A DNA stretch of 5,305 nt from an uncultured Clostridia bacterium (GTDB lineage: Bacteria; Bacillota; Clostridia; UBA1381), in assembly GCA_944391635.1 (NCBI GenBank), contig CALXUL010000256.1, positions 1-5,305 of the forward strand, given 5' to 3'. Of the stretch, positions 1-5,305 are shown piece by piece. The position numbers were made by a program, and so were the translations under genes. The notes under the pieces were generated by a model. It had not been told where the DNA came from. It made no database searches and saw only the letters and a list, made by a program, of their open reading frames with translations. Each line of letters starts with the position of its first letter. Position 1 is the first letter of the stretch.

Positions 1-1
1 C

Positions 2-226
2 GATCCTACGCAGGGCTTTGCCGTACAGTGCCCTTACACTGCCGACGGCAAGCTTGACGAGTCTTATCGGGTTAAAAATGACGAACTGGTAGAGTTCCCG
101 TACGGCTATCATACCACCGTTTCAACCCCCGGTTATCAGACATACTTCTTATGGTTAATGGCAGGGGATTATCAGGGCTTTAACAGAAGCAGCGATCCGG
201 ATCACGCATGGATTGAAAACAGATAA
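2..226 (+). CDS. iolB: 5-deoxy-glucuronate isomerase (IolB family), 3' end only
   Basis: The frame is open from the window edge to a TAA at 224-226 and encodes the last 74 residues. IolB converts 5-deoxy-D-glucuronate to 5-dehydro-2-deoxy-D-gluconate in cytoplasmic myo-inositol degradation. The visible part matches the C-terminal bicupin end of the family: EFPYGYHTTVSTPGYQ, then a hydrophobic LWLMAGD strand, then the DPDHAW ending. The GYH histidine is a conserved family position. KduI, the related pectin-pathway isomerase, was considered, but its C-terminus reads differently (a GWHIHSG-type motif). The N-terminal half, the start and any upstream inositol genes lie outside the window. The gene is separated from the next by 74 nt containing a hairpin, so it may be a separate transcript or a partly attenuated operon member. 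Family assignment is from recalled motifs. Confidence 0.82.
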   Translation, partial: DPTQGFAVQCPYTADGKLDESYRVKNDELVEFPYGYHTTVSTPGYQTYFLWLMAGDYQGFNRSSDPDHAWIENR

Positions 227-238
227 AAACCGTTGTAC

Positions 239-269
239 AATAGAGATGTGCAATGCGCACGTCTCTATT
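239..269 (+). terminator. 13-bp hairpin after iolB, possible weak terminator or attenuator
   Basis: Arms 239-251 (AATAGAGATGTGC) and 257-269 (GCACGTCTCTATT) pair over 13 positions with one G-T wobble, around the 5-nt loop AATGC. It starts 13 nt after the iolB stop. The 3' flank is AT-rich (CTAATATTATAAAATA) but has no clean run of T, so full intrinsic termination is uncertain. It could instead be an mRNA 3'-end stabiliser or processing site that lowers expression of the downstream genes. The same AT-rich flank could hold a -10 box (TATAAA, 277-282), but I see no matching -35. Confidence 0.55.
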
Positions 270-300
270 CTAATATTATAAAATAAAAGGGGATTTACAT

Positions 301-963
301 ATGGAGTCGAAAACGCTTCTTTTACTTCGGGAAAAGAATACTGATATTAATATTTATTCGGCGGAAAGCGATGAATTTTTACGGTTTGGCAGAATTATAA
401 AGAATATTGATCCGACCGAGATTATAAAAACTGCCGAGAGCATAAAAGCGCCTGACACTGGCTCTTCTTATGTTCCGTCGGAAGAAAAATTTGAGTGTTT
501 AAGCATTGCGTCTCAAATAGAAAACGAATGCTTTGGTAATTTACCGTCACAGATAGGCTACTGCTGGGGTCATAATCAGTTTTTAAATGCGGCGGAATGG
601 CATATGTCAAGTGAAATCAACATTGCCGTGACTCCTTTGGTTTTACTGCTCGGTCATGTTTGGGATATAAAGGACGGAAAAATAGATTCTTCGCAGTTTA
701 AAGCATTCTATTTGCCAAAAGGCACCGTTGCGGAGGTTTATTCGACATCATTGCATTTCTGCCCCTGTGAGGTAAATAAAGAGGGCTTTGGATGCGTCGT
801 TGCATTACCTGAGGGCACCAACACGCCTTTAGATAAGGAATGTGAAAATAAGCTGCTTTTCAGAAAAAATAAATGGCTCATAGCCCACGAAGATAACGCG
901 GCGCTGATTGCACGCGGCGCAATTTCGGGAATCTGCAGAAAAAATTATAAAATAGAATATTAA
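301..963 (+). CDS. DUF4867 family protein (cupin-type, sugar-cluster associated)
   Basis: This is a 220-residue soluble protein with no signal peptide or membrane segment. ATG 301 is chosen because AAAGGGG (286-292) sits 8 nt upstream. The most family-like parts are residues 84-105, containing QIGYCWGHNQFLNAAEWH, and residues 136-156, containing FYLPKGTVAEVYSTSLHFC. H91, E99 and H101 in the first block, and E145, H152 and C155 in the second, are spaced as cupin metal or substrate ligands might be; that reading is inference. I recognise this as DUF4867, a Firmicutes family often found beside sugar kinases and permeases, with no established reaction that I know of. It may be an isomerase or lyase acting on a sugar or sugar acid. 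It is 18 nt upstream of the permease gene, so co-transcription is likely. The family call is from memory of the conserved blocks. Confidence 0.7.
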   Translation: MESKTLLLLREKNTDINIYSAESDEFLRFGRIIKNIDPTEIIKTAESIKAPDTGSSYVPSEEKFECLSIASQIENECFGNLPSQIGYCWGHNQFLNAAEWHMSSEINIAVTPLVLLLGHVWDIKDGKIDSSQFKAFYLPKGTVAEVYSTSLHFCPCEVNKEGFGCVVALPEGTNTPLDKECENKLLFRKNKWLIAHEDNAALIARGAISGICRKNYKIEY

Positions 964-981
964 AAAGTAAGGAATTATAAA

Positions 982-1904
982 ATGCAGGTATTTTCAGCAA
1001 CATTAAATCAAATGCTGGTGCTCTTTATTTTTATGGCACTCGGCTTTTTTCTGAATAAAAAGAAGCTTTTACCGCTTGACGATTCGGTGGTGCTTTCCAA
1101 GCTTGAAACATACGCTTTTGTTCCGTGTTTGGTATTCAATATTTTTATAAATACTGTACGGTTGAGAATTTCCGTCAAAAATGGATCTATATGCTCTACG
1201 GCGCGGCGATTATGCTTGTATCCTTACTCATAGGATTATTTTTAGCAAAGCTTTTTACAAAGGACGATTATCTTAAAAAAATATACAGATACTCTTTTGC
1301 CGTCGATAATTTCAGCTTTATGGGAAATGCCGTTGTGCTCGGAATCTTCGGGGAAACCGTTCTGTTCGATTATATGATATTCACACTGCCGCTTAATTTG
1401 TATGTTTATTCATACGGTACAGCCTCGCTGATACCACAAAAAGAGAACAAAAAGTTTTCCTTTAAGGTTTTTGTGAACCCGATATTTATAGCCCTTTTGT
1501 CAGGCGCGGTGTTCGGACTTTTGCCAATATCTCTGCCTAAGTTTGTGACCGCCGCCGTTTCATCGGCGGGGGCTTGCATGTCACCTTTAGCGATGCTGCT
1601 TACGGGATTTGTCATAGGGGATTACAGCCTTAAAAAGCTGGCAAGTAAAAAGAAAATTTATTTAGCGTCAATTTTAAGACTGATTGTTATACCACTTGTG
1701 TTTATTCTCATACTGAAAGCCATGAGGACTGATGATGCAATCATCTGCGTGGCTTTATGTGCTACGGCAATGCCGTTAGGAATTAATACCGTGGTTTTTC
1801 CTGCCGCATACGGCGGAGATACTACCGAGGGAGCCAGCATGGCTTTGATATCACATCTGATGTCCATTATAACAATACCCATAATGTTTGCTGTTTTGCT
1901 TTAG
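982..1904 (+). pseudogene. AEC family transporter, interrupted by a one-base frame shift
   Basis: Together the two frames encode a complete auxin-efflux-carrier (AEC) family permease, a cytoplasmic membrane protein of about ten helices that moves organic anions such as malate. The first frame starts at ATG 982, with AAGGA (969-973) 8 nt upstream, and gives 55 good residues: helix one near residues 10-23, then LETYAFVPCLVFNIF. After that it runs into 28 unrelated residues and stops at 1231-1233. The family sequence continues in the -1 frame with YKYCTVENFRQKW and runs to the TAG at 1902-1904, including NFSFMGNAVVLGIFGE, NPIFIALLSG and the C-terminal AMPLGINTVVFPAAYGGD block. Joining at the T5 run (1142-1146) gives about 307 residues, the normal family length. 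It is either a single-base deletion (natural or sequencing error) or, less likely, a recoding site. The start ATG at 1125 in the second frame is not a real gene start. Confidence 0.85.
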
Positions 1905-1908
1905 GAGG
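1903..1908 (+). promoter_or_regulatory. Strong Shine-Dalgarno setting the kinase start
   Basis: AGGAGG overlaps the permease stop codon (TAG 1902-1904) and lies 9 nt before ATG 1918. This decides the kinase start: the frame is open from an upstream ATG at 1888, but that lies inside the permease gene with no binding site, and the ATG at 1910 is out of frame and too close. The overlap with the upstream stop suggests translational coupling. Confidence 0.85.
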
Positions 1909-1917
1909 AATGATTAT

Positions 1918-3387
1918 ATGCAATATCTGCTCGGAATAGATTTCGGCGGCGGCGCCTCAAAGGCAACGCTTATAGATATAAATGGCAATATAATAGCCGA
2001 AAATACGGTTGAATATCCTACCCTTTATCCGGAAAACGGTGCCTGTGAGCAGGACCCTTCCGACTGGATAAACGCCCTTTGTGAAAATTCAAAAGCTTTG
2101 CTTACAAAAAGCAAAATAAATGCGGAGGATATTCTTGCAGTAGCGCTTGATTCGGCAACCCATACATCCCTTGTTTGCGGCGAGAATTATAAACCTCTCA
2201 GGAACGCTATGCATTGGACGGATACAAGATGCCGTAAACAAGCCGAAAAGTTAAGGGAAAAATCGGGCGAAGAAATTTTCAAAAAAACCTTTCACAAGCC
2301 CGATACGATTTGGACCTTGCCTCAACTGATTTGGTTAAGGGAAAACGAGCCCGACACATTTTCAAGAATAAAATATATTTTCTTTGAAAAGGATTATGTG
2401 AGATATTTTTTAACCGATGTTTACTGCACCGATTATATTGAGGCAGAGGGCAGTATGTTTTTTGACTGTAATGACATGCAGTGGGATAAGGAACTTTGCA
2501 GTCTTGCCGGTATTACCGCCGATATGTTGCCGCCGATTAAAAAGCCTACTGATGTTATAGGCGCGGTCACAAAAAATGCGGCGGAGGCGACCTCTCTAAA
2601 AGAGGGAACACCCGTTATTTGCGGCACAACCGATACCATCATGGAGGTTTTTGCTTCGGGTGCGGTTAAAAAAGGTGATGTCACGGTAAAGCTTGCAACC
2701 GCGGGCAGAATTTGCGTTATTACGGATAAGGCATACCCTGACAGACATCTTGTAAATTATTCGCATATAGCAGAGGGACTCTGGTATCCGGGAACCGCTA
2801 CAAAGGCGGCGGCGTCAAGCTACCGCTGGTACAGAGATACCTTCGGTTGCGAATATAAAGAACTGGATAAAGCGGCGGAAGAAATTTCTATTGGGACGGA
2901 CGGACTTATTTTTCACCCCTATTTAAACGGAGAACTCACACCCTATGCAGACCCAATGCTTTGCGGTAGCTTTACCGGTGTGCGCACCACGCATACGAAA
3001 GCGCATTTTACCCGTGCCGTGCTTGAAGGCGTATCGCTTTCCCTGCTTGACAGTAAGCTTTATTTAGACAGTCTGAATATTCCGTACAATAAAACCGCCA
3101 CTTTAATCGGCGGCGGCGCTAAAGGGAAATTATGGAGCGGAATTACTGCTGATATTTTAGGTATTATCCTTAACATCACCGAAAGCAGCGATTCTTCTTT
3201 AGGCTCCGCAATGCTTGCGGGAATTGCCTGCGGTGTGTTTAAAGATGCACAGGATGCGGCGGAAAAGTGTGTAAAATTAAAAAGAACTGTTGTGCCGAAT
3301 ATGGAAAATCACGCGAAATACAGCAGTATTTTTAAAGAATATAAAAAAATTCACGATGCACTGGCACCGATCTATCAGGAGCGATAA
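1918..3387 (+). CDS. FGGY family carbohydrate kinase (xylulokinase-like)
   Basis: This is a 489-residue cytoplasmic kinase that transfers the ATP gamma-phosphate to a sugar or polyol. Length and order fit the two-domain ASKHA fold of FGGY kinases. The N-terminal phosphate loop is LLGIDFGGGASKATL (residues 4-18), followed by CEQDPSDW (43-50). A substrate-side segment, MHWTDTRC, is at 98-105. CGTTDT (235-240) carries the expected catalytic aspartate, D239. HPYLNGELTPYADP (333-346) resembles the xylulokinase PYLxGERTP block. LIGGGAKGKLWSGITADILG (397-415) is the C-terminal adenosine motif, and SSLGSAMLAG (426-435) closes the site. The phosphate loop has GGG where most relatives have GT, which seems to mark a clostridial subgroup. 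The exact sugar cannot be read from sequence; xylulose-like ketoses are plausible, and glycerol or gluconate are less likely. The stop codon abuts the ETF start. Confidence 0.9.
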   Translation: MQYLLGIDFGGGASKATLIDINGNIIAENTVEYPTLYPENGACEQDPSDWINALCENSKALLTKSKINAEDILAVALDSATHTSLVCGENYKPLRNAMHWTDTRCRKQAEKLREKSGEEIFKKTFHKPDTIWTLPQLIWLRENEPDTFSRIKYIFFEKDYVRYFLTDVYCTDYIEAEGSMFFDCNDMQWDKELCSLAGITADMLPPIKKPTDVIGAVTKNAAEATSLKEGTPVICGTTDTIMEVFASGAVKKGDVTVKLATAGRICVITDKAYPDRHLVNYSHIAEGLWYPGTATKAAASSYRWYRDTFGCEYKELDKAAEEISIGTDGLIFHPYLNGELTPYADPMLCGSFTGVRTTHTKAHFTRAVLEGVSLSLLDSKLYLDSLNIPYNKTATLIGGGAKGKLWSGITADILGIILNITESSDSSLGSAMLAGIACGVFKDAQDAAEKCVKLKRTVVPNMENHAKYSSIFKEYKKIHDALAPIYQER

Positions 3388-4773
3388 ATGAAAATACTTG
3401 TTTGTATCCGTCAGGGACTTGACGGCGAAATTAACCCTTTTGATGCCTGCGCTTATGAAGAAGCGCTTAAAACAGACGGGGCAGAGGTAATCTTAATCAG
3501 TATGGGGCCGATGACGGCAAAGGATTTTCTTTTAAGGTTAACCAGACTCGGCGCCAAAAAGGCGATACTGCTGTCCGACAGGGCTTTTGCCGGCGCCGAT
3601 ACGCTGGCTACGGCGTATACATTGTCCCTTGCGGTTAAAAAGCTACAGCCTGACCTCGTATTTTGCGGAAGACAAACCCTTGTGGGCGATACCGCACAGA
3701 CAGGCTCTATGCTGTCGGTATATGCCGGTTATTCGCTTATCACCAATGTTATGAGCATCGACAGTATAACCGATAAAATCACCTGTACCACAAGAGATAT
3801 GGGAGTTAAATCGGCAAGCCTTCCCGTGCTTATTACAATAGAACGCATCAATACTTTAAGGCTGCCGAGTATTCTTTCAAAGCAAGGTGAGGTTGAGGTG
3901 TGGTCTGCCGCGGATATCGGCGCTGATGTTGCAAAATGCGGACTTGAAGGCTCGCCTACAAGGGTGCTTAAAACCTTTGAAAATTCCTCCGGCAAGAGAA
4001 AATGCAAGTTCATAAAACCCGAAGAATTAAGAGAAGTGATTGAGCTGTCTCTTAAAAAAGCAAAAGAAAAAATACCGGTATCTAAAACCGGCGATTTAAA
4101 ACTTCCGAGAGTTTTTATTGTGGGAACCGAACCAGAGGAATTTGCCAAAACAATCAGTAATGATATTACGGTTTTGGATAAGACCGATCCGCACACCATA
4201 ACGGAAATGATTAAAAACGAAAAGTCTAATGCTGTTTTGTGGGCAAGCGACGCATGGAGCAAGCAAGCCGCTGCCCAAACCGCGGCAATGTGTGACTTAG
4301 GGCTTTGCGCTGACTGTACTGCGCTTGAAACCGACGGAGAACAGCTTATTATGTACCGCCCCGCGCTGTCAGGCAGTATTATTGCAAAAATCGTAAGCCT
4401 TACAAAACCGGCAATGGCTACTGTCCGTACAACAAAACAGGGCGGAGATACCGTCGTCTGCGCAGGTTTCGGCGCTAAGGAGAGCTTGGACAAGGTTAAA
4501 GCCTTTGCCGAAAGCTTAAATGCAGATATGGCCACTACCAGGAAAGCGGTTGATAACAATATCCTGCCTTATCCTTTGCAGGTTGGTCTGACCGGCAAAA
4601 CCGTTAGTCCGCCGGTATATATTGCAATCGGTGTTTCAGGGGCTGTTCACCACATTGTCGGAATGCAGCAGGCAGGAACCGTTATTGCAATAAATCTCGA
4701 TAAATCAGCGCCGATATTTGAATATTCGGATTTTGGAATTATCGGCAGTGTTGCAGAGGTCTTGGGCGAGTGA
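3388..4773 (+). CDS. Electron transfer flavoprotein, EtfB-EtfA fusion
   Basis: This is a single 461-residue protein that would carry electrons from a flavin dehydrogenase to a quinone- or ferredoxin-linked acceptor. ATG 3388 directly follows the kinase TAA, with AGGAG (3377-3381) 6 nt upstream. Residues 1 to about 230 are EtfB-like: INPFDACAYEEAL, AKKAILLSDRAFAGADTLAT (56-75), the nucleotide-site block CGRQTLVGDTAQTG (93-106), and the family ending VEVWSAADIG and GSPTRV. Residues 240-461 are EtfA-like: LGLCADCTALETDGEQL, YRPALSGSIIAKIV, PAMATVR, then the FAD domain with R385, LTGKTV (401-406), GAVHH (418-422), and APIFEYSDFGIIGSVAEVL. H422 and T402 align with FAD-contacting His and Thr of known EtfA. 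It is shorter than EtfB plus EtfA (about 580 residues): the early EtfB loop and the first strand/helix of EtfA are missing. No dehydrogenase partner is in the window. Confidence 0.9.
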   Translation: MKILVCIRQGLDGEINPFDACAYEEALKTDGAEVILISMGPMTAKDFLLRLTRLGAKKAILLSDRAFAGADTLATAYTLSLAVKKLQPDLVFCGRQTLVGDTAQTGSMLSVYAGYSLITNVMSIDSITDKITCTTRDMGVKSASLPVLITIERINTLRLPSILSKQGEVEVWSAADIGADVAKCGLEGSPTRVLKTFENSSGKRKCKFIKPEELREVIELSLKKAKEKIPVSKTGDLKLPRVFIVGTEPEEFAKTISNDITVLDKTDPHTITEMIKNEKSNAVLWASDAWSKQAAAQTAAMCDLGLCADCTALETDGEQLIMYRPALSGSIIAKIVSLTKPAMATVRTTKQGGDTVVCAGFGAKESLDKVKAFAESLNADMATTRKAVDNNILPYPLQVGLTGKTVSPPVYIAIGVSGAVHHIVGMQQAGTVIAINLDKSAPIFEYSDFGIIGSVAEVLGE

Positions 4774-4885
4774 AATATTAATGCTTGTGGTTAGCCTATC
4801 TGCAGACAATAATATAATGTAAAAAAGAAAGCCAACAGTCTGCATCTGCCGGCTCAAACTGTAGACAAACCATAAGACAACAATT

Positions 4886-4917
4886 AAATGCGGCATTCAG
4901 CCGCATTTTTGCTTTTT
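4886..4917 (+). terminator. Rho-independent terminator of the kinase-ETF operon
   Basis: Arms AAATGCGGC (4886-4894) and GCCGCATTT (4900-4908) pair perfectly over 9 bp around the loop ATTCA. The T-rich tail continues through TTGCTTTTT to 4917. It lies 112 nt beyond the ETF stop. On the opposite strand the tail is only TTTAATTG, so it mainly terminates + strand transcription. Confidence 0.88.
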
Positions 4918-4936
4918 CGGCGACAGGTGCGTCCAA

Positions 4937-4952
4937 AGATTGTCGACAATCT
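4937..4952. promoter_or_regulatory. 16-bp perfect palindrome, possible operator
   Basis: AGATTGTCGACAATCT is perfectly self-complementary with its centre between 4944 and 4945. It has no spacer, so it would make a poor RNA hairpin but a good site for a dimeric DNA-binding regulator. It lies between the operon terminator and the lactonase-like remnant, about 20 nt after the terminator tail. The cognate regulator is not in the window, and no clear promoter is visible beside it. Confidence 0.4.
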
Positions 4953-5006
4953 CAATTCTGCTAATTTCCAGTAAGATTTATCGTTGCTTTTCTATTAATG
5001 AAGTAA

Positions 5007-5305
5007 AAATTATTTTGTGATGGTGTTACAGTTAAGAAAATAGGCGGTCACTCGATGGGGTCTTGTATTGTAATCTGTGAAGATAACAAAATAAAGTATG
5101 TGCTTTGCGGGGATGAATGTTATTACAAAGCCTGCCTTAAAAAGAAAATCCCCACAGGAGCGTCTGTTGCTCCCGAAAAGAGCAAAGCGTTTGTAGAGGA
5201 ATATTCTAAGTCGGAGTATATTACGTTTTTATTCCATGATCCTGATATTTTAAGGGGAAAGATAGGATTTAAGATGATGTGTTACAGTAGCGAATTAAAA
5301 ATAAG
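5007..5305 (+). pseudogene. AHL-lactonase-like metallo-beta-lactamase protein, C-terminal half only
   Basis: The frame is open from just after a TAA (5004-5006) to the window edge, about 99 residues. It matches the C-terminal half of N-acyl-homoserine-lactonase-like MBL-fold hydrolases: VTVKKIGGHSMGSCIV (5025-5072) with the third metal-ligand histidine, YVLCGDECYY with the bridging aspartate, the KIPTGASVAPEKS block, and FLFHDPDIL with the last ligand histidine. Known members open lactones or hydrolyse related esters with two metal ions. The N-terminal half with the HxHxDH metal motif is absent: the frame is closed upstream and no match is visible in the other frames. The first ATG (5055) has no ribosome binding site and would start after the GGH motif. 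It therefore looks like a 5'-truncated, inactive remnant, though a frame shift near 5015 or an assembly fault is possible. The 3' end lies outside the window. Confidence 0.6.

Larger units (their letters stand above)
4774..5015. other. Intergenic region without a recognised gene
   Basis: Every frame is short or closed here. The region holds a near-repeat pair, CTGCAGACAA (4800-4809) and CTGTAGACAA (4859-4868), a consensus-like TATAAT (4813-4818) with no good -35, the operon terminator, and a 16-bp palindrome. From about 4918 to 5006 I see no recognisable protein in any frame; decayed sequence belonging to the missing N-terminal half of the following lactonase-like gene is possible but not demonstrated. 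Confidence 0.6.

Noticed and set aside
422..610. Short antisense frame within the DUF4867 gene
   Set aside because: It is a shadow of a well-supported sense gene; no ribosome binding site or family similarity seen.
1888..1917. Upstream in-frame ATG giving a kinase ten residues longer
   Set aside because: It lies inside the permease coding sequence without a ribosome binding site, while AGGAGG 9 nt before ATG 1918 and the family-like start MQYLLGID fix the shorter form.
3729..4559. Long antisense open frame of 276 codons opposite the ETF gene
   Set aside because: It lies fully within a convincing ETF coding sequence, has a low-complexity Ser/Leu/Ala/Val-rich translation without any family motif, and is a by-product of the sense codon usage.
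4781..4822. Tiny 13-codon frame after the ETF gene
   Set aside because: No ribosome binding site and no reason to think it is translated.
4800..4868. Two CTG(C/T)AGACAA near-repeats, considered as part of a repeat array
   Set aside because: Only two imperfect 10-bp copies; no third unit, regular spacing or flanking structure, so not a CRISPR or a supported direct-repeat element.
4705..4896. Antisense 63-codon frame overlapping the ETF 3' end
   Set aside because: It overlaps the ETF end, starts within the operon terminator stem, and shows no recognisable protein motif.

Overview
The window looks like part of a carbohydrate-catabolism locus from an anaerobic Firmicute, probably a gut-type Clostridia. 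This rests on strong AGGAGG/AAGG ribosome binding sites, moderate GC content (judged by eye), and gene families typical of that group: IolB-type isomerase, DUF4867-type protein, AEC transporter, FGGY kinase and fused ETF. No 16S or other taxonomic marker is present, so the assignment is an inference.

Layout, all on the + strand. Bases 2-226 are the 3' end of an IolB-like 5-deoxy-glucuronate isomerase, followed by a 13-bp hairpin (239-269). A co-directional run follows: a DUF4867-like cupin-type protein (301-963), an AEC permease (982-1904), an FGGY sugar kinase (1918-3387) and a one-polypeptide electron transfer flavoprotein with EtfB and EtfA halves joined (3388-4773). Gaps are 18 nt, 13 nt and 0 nt, so the four genes probably form one operon. 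The run ends at a good intrinsic terminator (4886-4917). A 16-bp perfect palindrome (4937-4952) follows. The window closes inside the C-terminal half of an AHL-lactonase-like metallo-beta-lactamase protein that lacks its N-terminal half and a credible start, so it is probably a gene remnant.

How the genes may work together (inference): the permease moves an organic or sugar acid, the cupin-type proteins handle isomerisation or an unknown step, the kinase phosphorylates a ketose or polyol, and the ETF accepts electrons from an oxidation step. No dehydrogenase partner for the ETF is encoded here.

The main oddities are a single-base frame break in the permease gene at a T5 run, the compact EtfB-EtfA fusion placed directly behind a sugar kinase, and the 5'-truncated lactonase remnant. 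I found no CRISPR array, tRNA, rRNA, insertion sequence or clearly new defence or mobile system.
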